Shown here: in pieces, positions 63,301 through 64,000 of the stretch | Numbering within the stretch: the first letter of the stretch is position 1 | How the letters are laid out: the number at the start of each line of letters is the position of its first letter | Source: Bacteroidota bacterium | Lineage (GTDB): Bacteria; Bacteroidota; Rhodothermia; Balneolales; Balneolaceae | Reading direction: 5' to 3' | Assembly (NCBI GenBank): GCA_027621355.1 | Contig: JAQCBZ010000005.1 | Coordinates: 22,192 to 86,191, forward strand | DNA: 64,000 nt | Position numbers and translations under genes: made by a program | Notes under the pieces: generated by a model | The model's input: only the letters and a program-made list of their open reading frames with translations | Told to the model about the DNA's origin: nothing | Database searches by the model: none

Positions 63301-63887
63301 TCGAAGAATTTGAGCAGGAGAAGGAGCGCCTAGAATTTATGGAAGGGCAAATTTCGGATCTTCAGCAAGCGGAAAAAGAGCTAACCCAGACCATCGAAGA
63401 CATTAATAAGGAAGCAACCGAACGCTTTCAAAAGGTGTTTAGTGAGATTCGGGAGAACTTTAAGCGTGTGTTTGCCACCTTATTCAAGGAAAGTGACACC
63501 TGTGATTTGTTATTAGATGAAGAAGCTGACGACCCGTTGGAAGCTAAAATTCACATTCTTGCTAATCCTTCAGGCAAACGACCTTCGGGGATTAGCCAAT
63601 TGTCAGGTGGAGAAAAAACGCTGACAGCCATTGCGTTGTTATTTGCAATATACCAGGTTAAACCCTCCCCCTTTTGTGTGTTAGATGAGGTAGATGCCAC
63701 CTTGGATGACGCCAACATTGAGCGATTCTCCTCGATGATTCGCAGTTTTGCCGATGAAACGCAGTTCATCATCATCACGCATAACAAAAAAACGATGGCG
63801 AAGGCTGAGATGATGTATGGGGTGACGATGCCTGAAACAGGTGTGAGTCGATTGGTGGGGGTGCAACTTGGGGATATGGATGCGTAG
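60363..63887 (+). CDS. smc: Chromosome segregation protein SMC
   Basis: A 1174-residue condensin ATPase. Walker A GPNGCGKS (31-38), the ABC signature LSGGEKT (1080-1086) and Walker B with D1108 and E1109 (FCVLDEVDATL) form the head. Two long coiled coils surround a hinge at about residues 500-650. The length matches bacterial SMC. Partner genes scpA and scpB are not in the window. It begins 39 bases after frr. The first coil (61.0-61.3 kb) is richer in G and C than the second; this may reflect coil composition. Confidence 0.96.
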   Translation: MLISTLELQGFKSFAQKTRVQFDTGITAIVGPNGCGKSNIVDALRWVLGEQRASMLRSSNMNDVVFNGTASRKSLGMAEVSLTLLNNKGVLPTEYSDVTITRRLYRSGQSEYLLNNQSVRLKDIMNLFMDTGMGADAYSVIELKMVEEILSDKNQERRRLFEEAAGITRYKDRRKQTRRRLDETLADLQRVEDILREVQKNVRSLELQSQRAMKSKEWALSLERLDQQLHRFEVEKLDAELGPLREAIGELEREKGKIQASLGELEAKEADGQQHVIKAEQAETKAVQATRQVEQQLQELQSAIAVAKEKVIAEQSLIKQYEEDVKQSTADIETLKKVKESSEAAISELDKELTGSSEELEASREAFRVVQQSYSQTRTAVMEAEIALSRLENDLRDIQNARVRLESKLESATGDQDRVNEELNQTQAQASQLQKEIGSRQKEANDAAKDVEKAKAAYHKAQKDRNAASEALAEARNRMQQATSEHTALEKQKELYQSLAESREQDPQSVTELFDSWPAAPNSMRTLSDVFQTDPEHAPALAAALGALQFAVLLPNADAINEAISFLDSTQKGRAHFIDESALKALPKSKVHASSVAHHVRCETTLMPLVEFLLGQVLVAPTLKEAKNLGHEGWVVTHQGERLYGNVAVEAGSSDASSTSGLRLGLAETLQRLDKEIKAQEDVLHKANQAVEQAQTSLESFALDTLEHAYQKAQEASNTHQRELHSLTQRYQWVQRRQKELEEQQSQLSTREDASQTELTDLEPKQTSLETSIQNQRSQLDSLKSTLEELDKERSVQQNRFNNAQLRHNDVKNRGETVENDRRRATDNIQTYTLRLEERKKTIAQSTRTIEELQSTMAQHAKRVDALTQDLATAQKHQQACEKASAEARGSMNALDTELRDLRKRKENNTELLHLQQLMLEKKEFTRKSFTDHIWETYSLVMDQLEVEVPEDFDPDEARKNIADLRQKLHRAGDINPLAVEEFEQEKERLEFMEGQISDLQQAEKELTQTIEDINKEATERFQKVFSEIRENFKRVFATLFKESDTCDLLLDEEADDPLEAKIHILANPSGKRPSGISQLSGGEKTLTAIALLFAIYQVKPSPFCVLDEVDATLDDANIERFSSMIRSFADETQFIIITHNKKTMAKAEMMYGVTMPETGVSRLVGVQLGDMDA

Positions 63888-63934
63888 CCCACGGTTGGAC
63901 TACGTGCGCTGGATGACAACTGTAGAAATATAGC

Positions 63935-64000
63935 ATGGCCAGAAAGACGTTTGACATACCCTCGATGTACCACGCTTCGATCATTAAGACGATCAAGGAT
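63935..64000 (+). CDS. 5' end of a gene resembling ispH, 3' end outside window
   Basis: Twenty-two codons are in frame to the window edge from ATG 63935: MARKTFDIPSMYHASIIKTI and KD. The pattern FDIP, Tyr, then a Lys-containing IIKTIK helix resembles the N-terminus of 4-hydroxy-3-methylbut-2-enyl diphosphate reductase as I recall it from Bacteroidota. ispD and ispF elsewhere in the window agree with a MEP pathway. The first 22 residues are too few to be sure. Confidence 0.45.
   Translation, partial: MARKTFDIPSMYHASIIKTIKD

Overview
The window is an ordinary but gene-dense bacterial chromosome segment. It holds about 61 protein genes and 6 tRNA genes, most intergenic gaps are under 200 bases, and several neighbouring genes overlap. 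I see no prophage, insertion sequence, plasmid gene or CRISPR array. The organism looks like an aerobic Gram-negative of the Bacteroidota/Rhodothermota/Balneolota group. The reasons are a PorZ-like type IX secretion protein with a C-terminal sorting-type domain, an archaeal/eukaryal-type ProRS, a Bacteroidota-style DUF1844 protein, a bacilliredoxin, TonB, RlpA and a CrtI carotenoid desaturase. Phylum assignment is inference; no rRNA gene is present to settle it.

Layout. Positions 1-16 kb: the 3' part of pntB, an MFS transporter, nth, two envelope polysaccharide genes (a GT2 glycosyltransferase and a polyprenyl sugar-phosphate transferase), tgt, then a minus-strand operon hflK-hflC-yhhQ-porZ-GT2. 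A divergent MscS channel, a FucP-type sugar transporter and a bacilliredoxin follow. Positions 16-34 kb: a lipoprotein, Mn-type sodA, sthA, DUF429-aspS, an exported amidohydrolase, tRNA-Met, proS, vanZ, tonB, Nudix-DUF1844, serC, rhomboid, rlpA, crtI, a TalC/Fsa-type aldolase, ytxH and ggt. Positions 34-47 kb: the large conserved minus-strand block tRNA-Thr/Tyr/Gly/Thr-tuf-tRNA-Trp-secE-nusG-rplKAJL-rpoBC, with a good sigma-70-like promoter ahead of the first tRNA. Positions 47-53 kb: ispD-ispF, queA, a G/Y-rich exported protein, a LytR_C protein, rsfS, a MATE pump and an isochorismatase-like hydrolase. Positions 53-64 kb: acnA, then rplM-rpsI-rpsB-tsf, pyrH-frr, smc, and the first 22 codons of a gene that resembles ispH.

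Functional threads. Transcription and translation dominate (RNA polymerase beta and beta', eight ribosomal proteins, EF-Tu, EF-Ts, RRF, RsfS, NusG, AspRS, ProRS). Queuosine is represented by tgt, queA and a YhhQ-type precursor transporter. Isoprenoid supply is represented by ispD, ispF, a probable ispH and crtI. NADPH balance is represented by both the membrane transhydrogenase PntB and a soluble SthA.

The most interesting observations are small-scale. Several enzymes have lost conserved metal or redox cysteines (Tgt zinc site, Nth Fe-S site, SthA disulfide, ProRS zinc site). A PorZ-like gene sits in an HflKC-YhhQ operon. A strong terminator with no gene to terminate lies ahead of the rhomboid gene. 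tuf has a codon composition unlike the ribosomal genes beside it. Operator-like inverted repeats lie in two divergent promoter regions, and possible regulatory RNA structures lie in the rplL-rpoB gap and upstream of rpsB and acnA. I did not find a convincing new multi-gene system.
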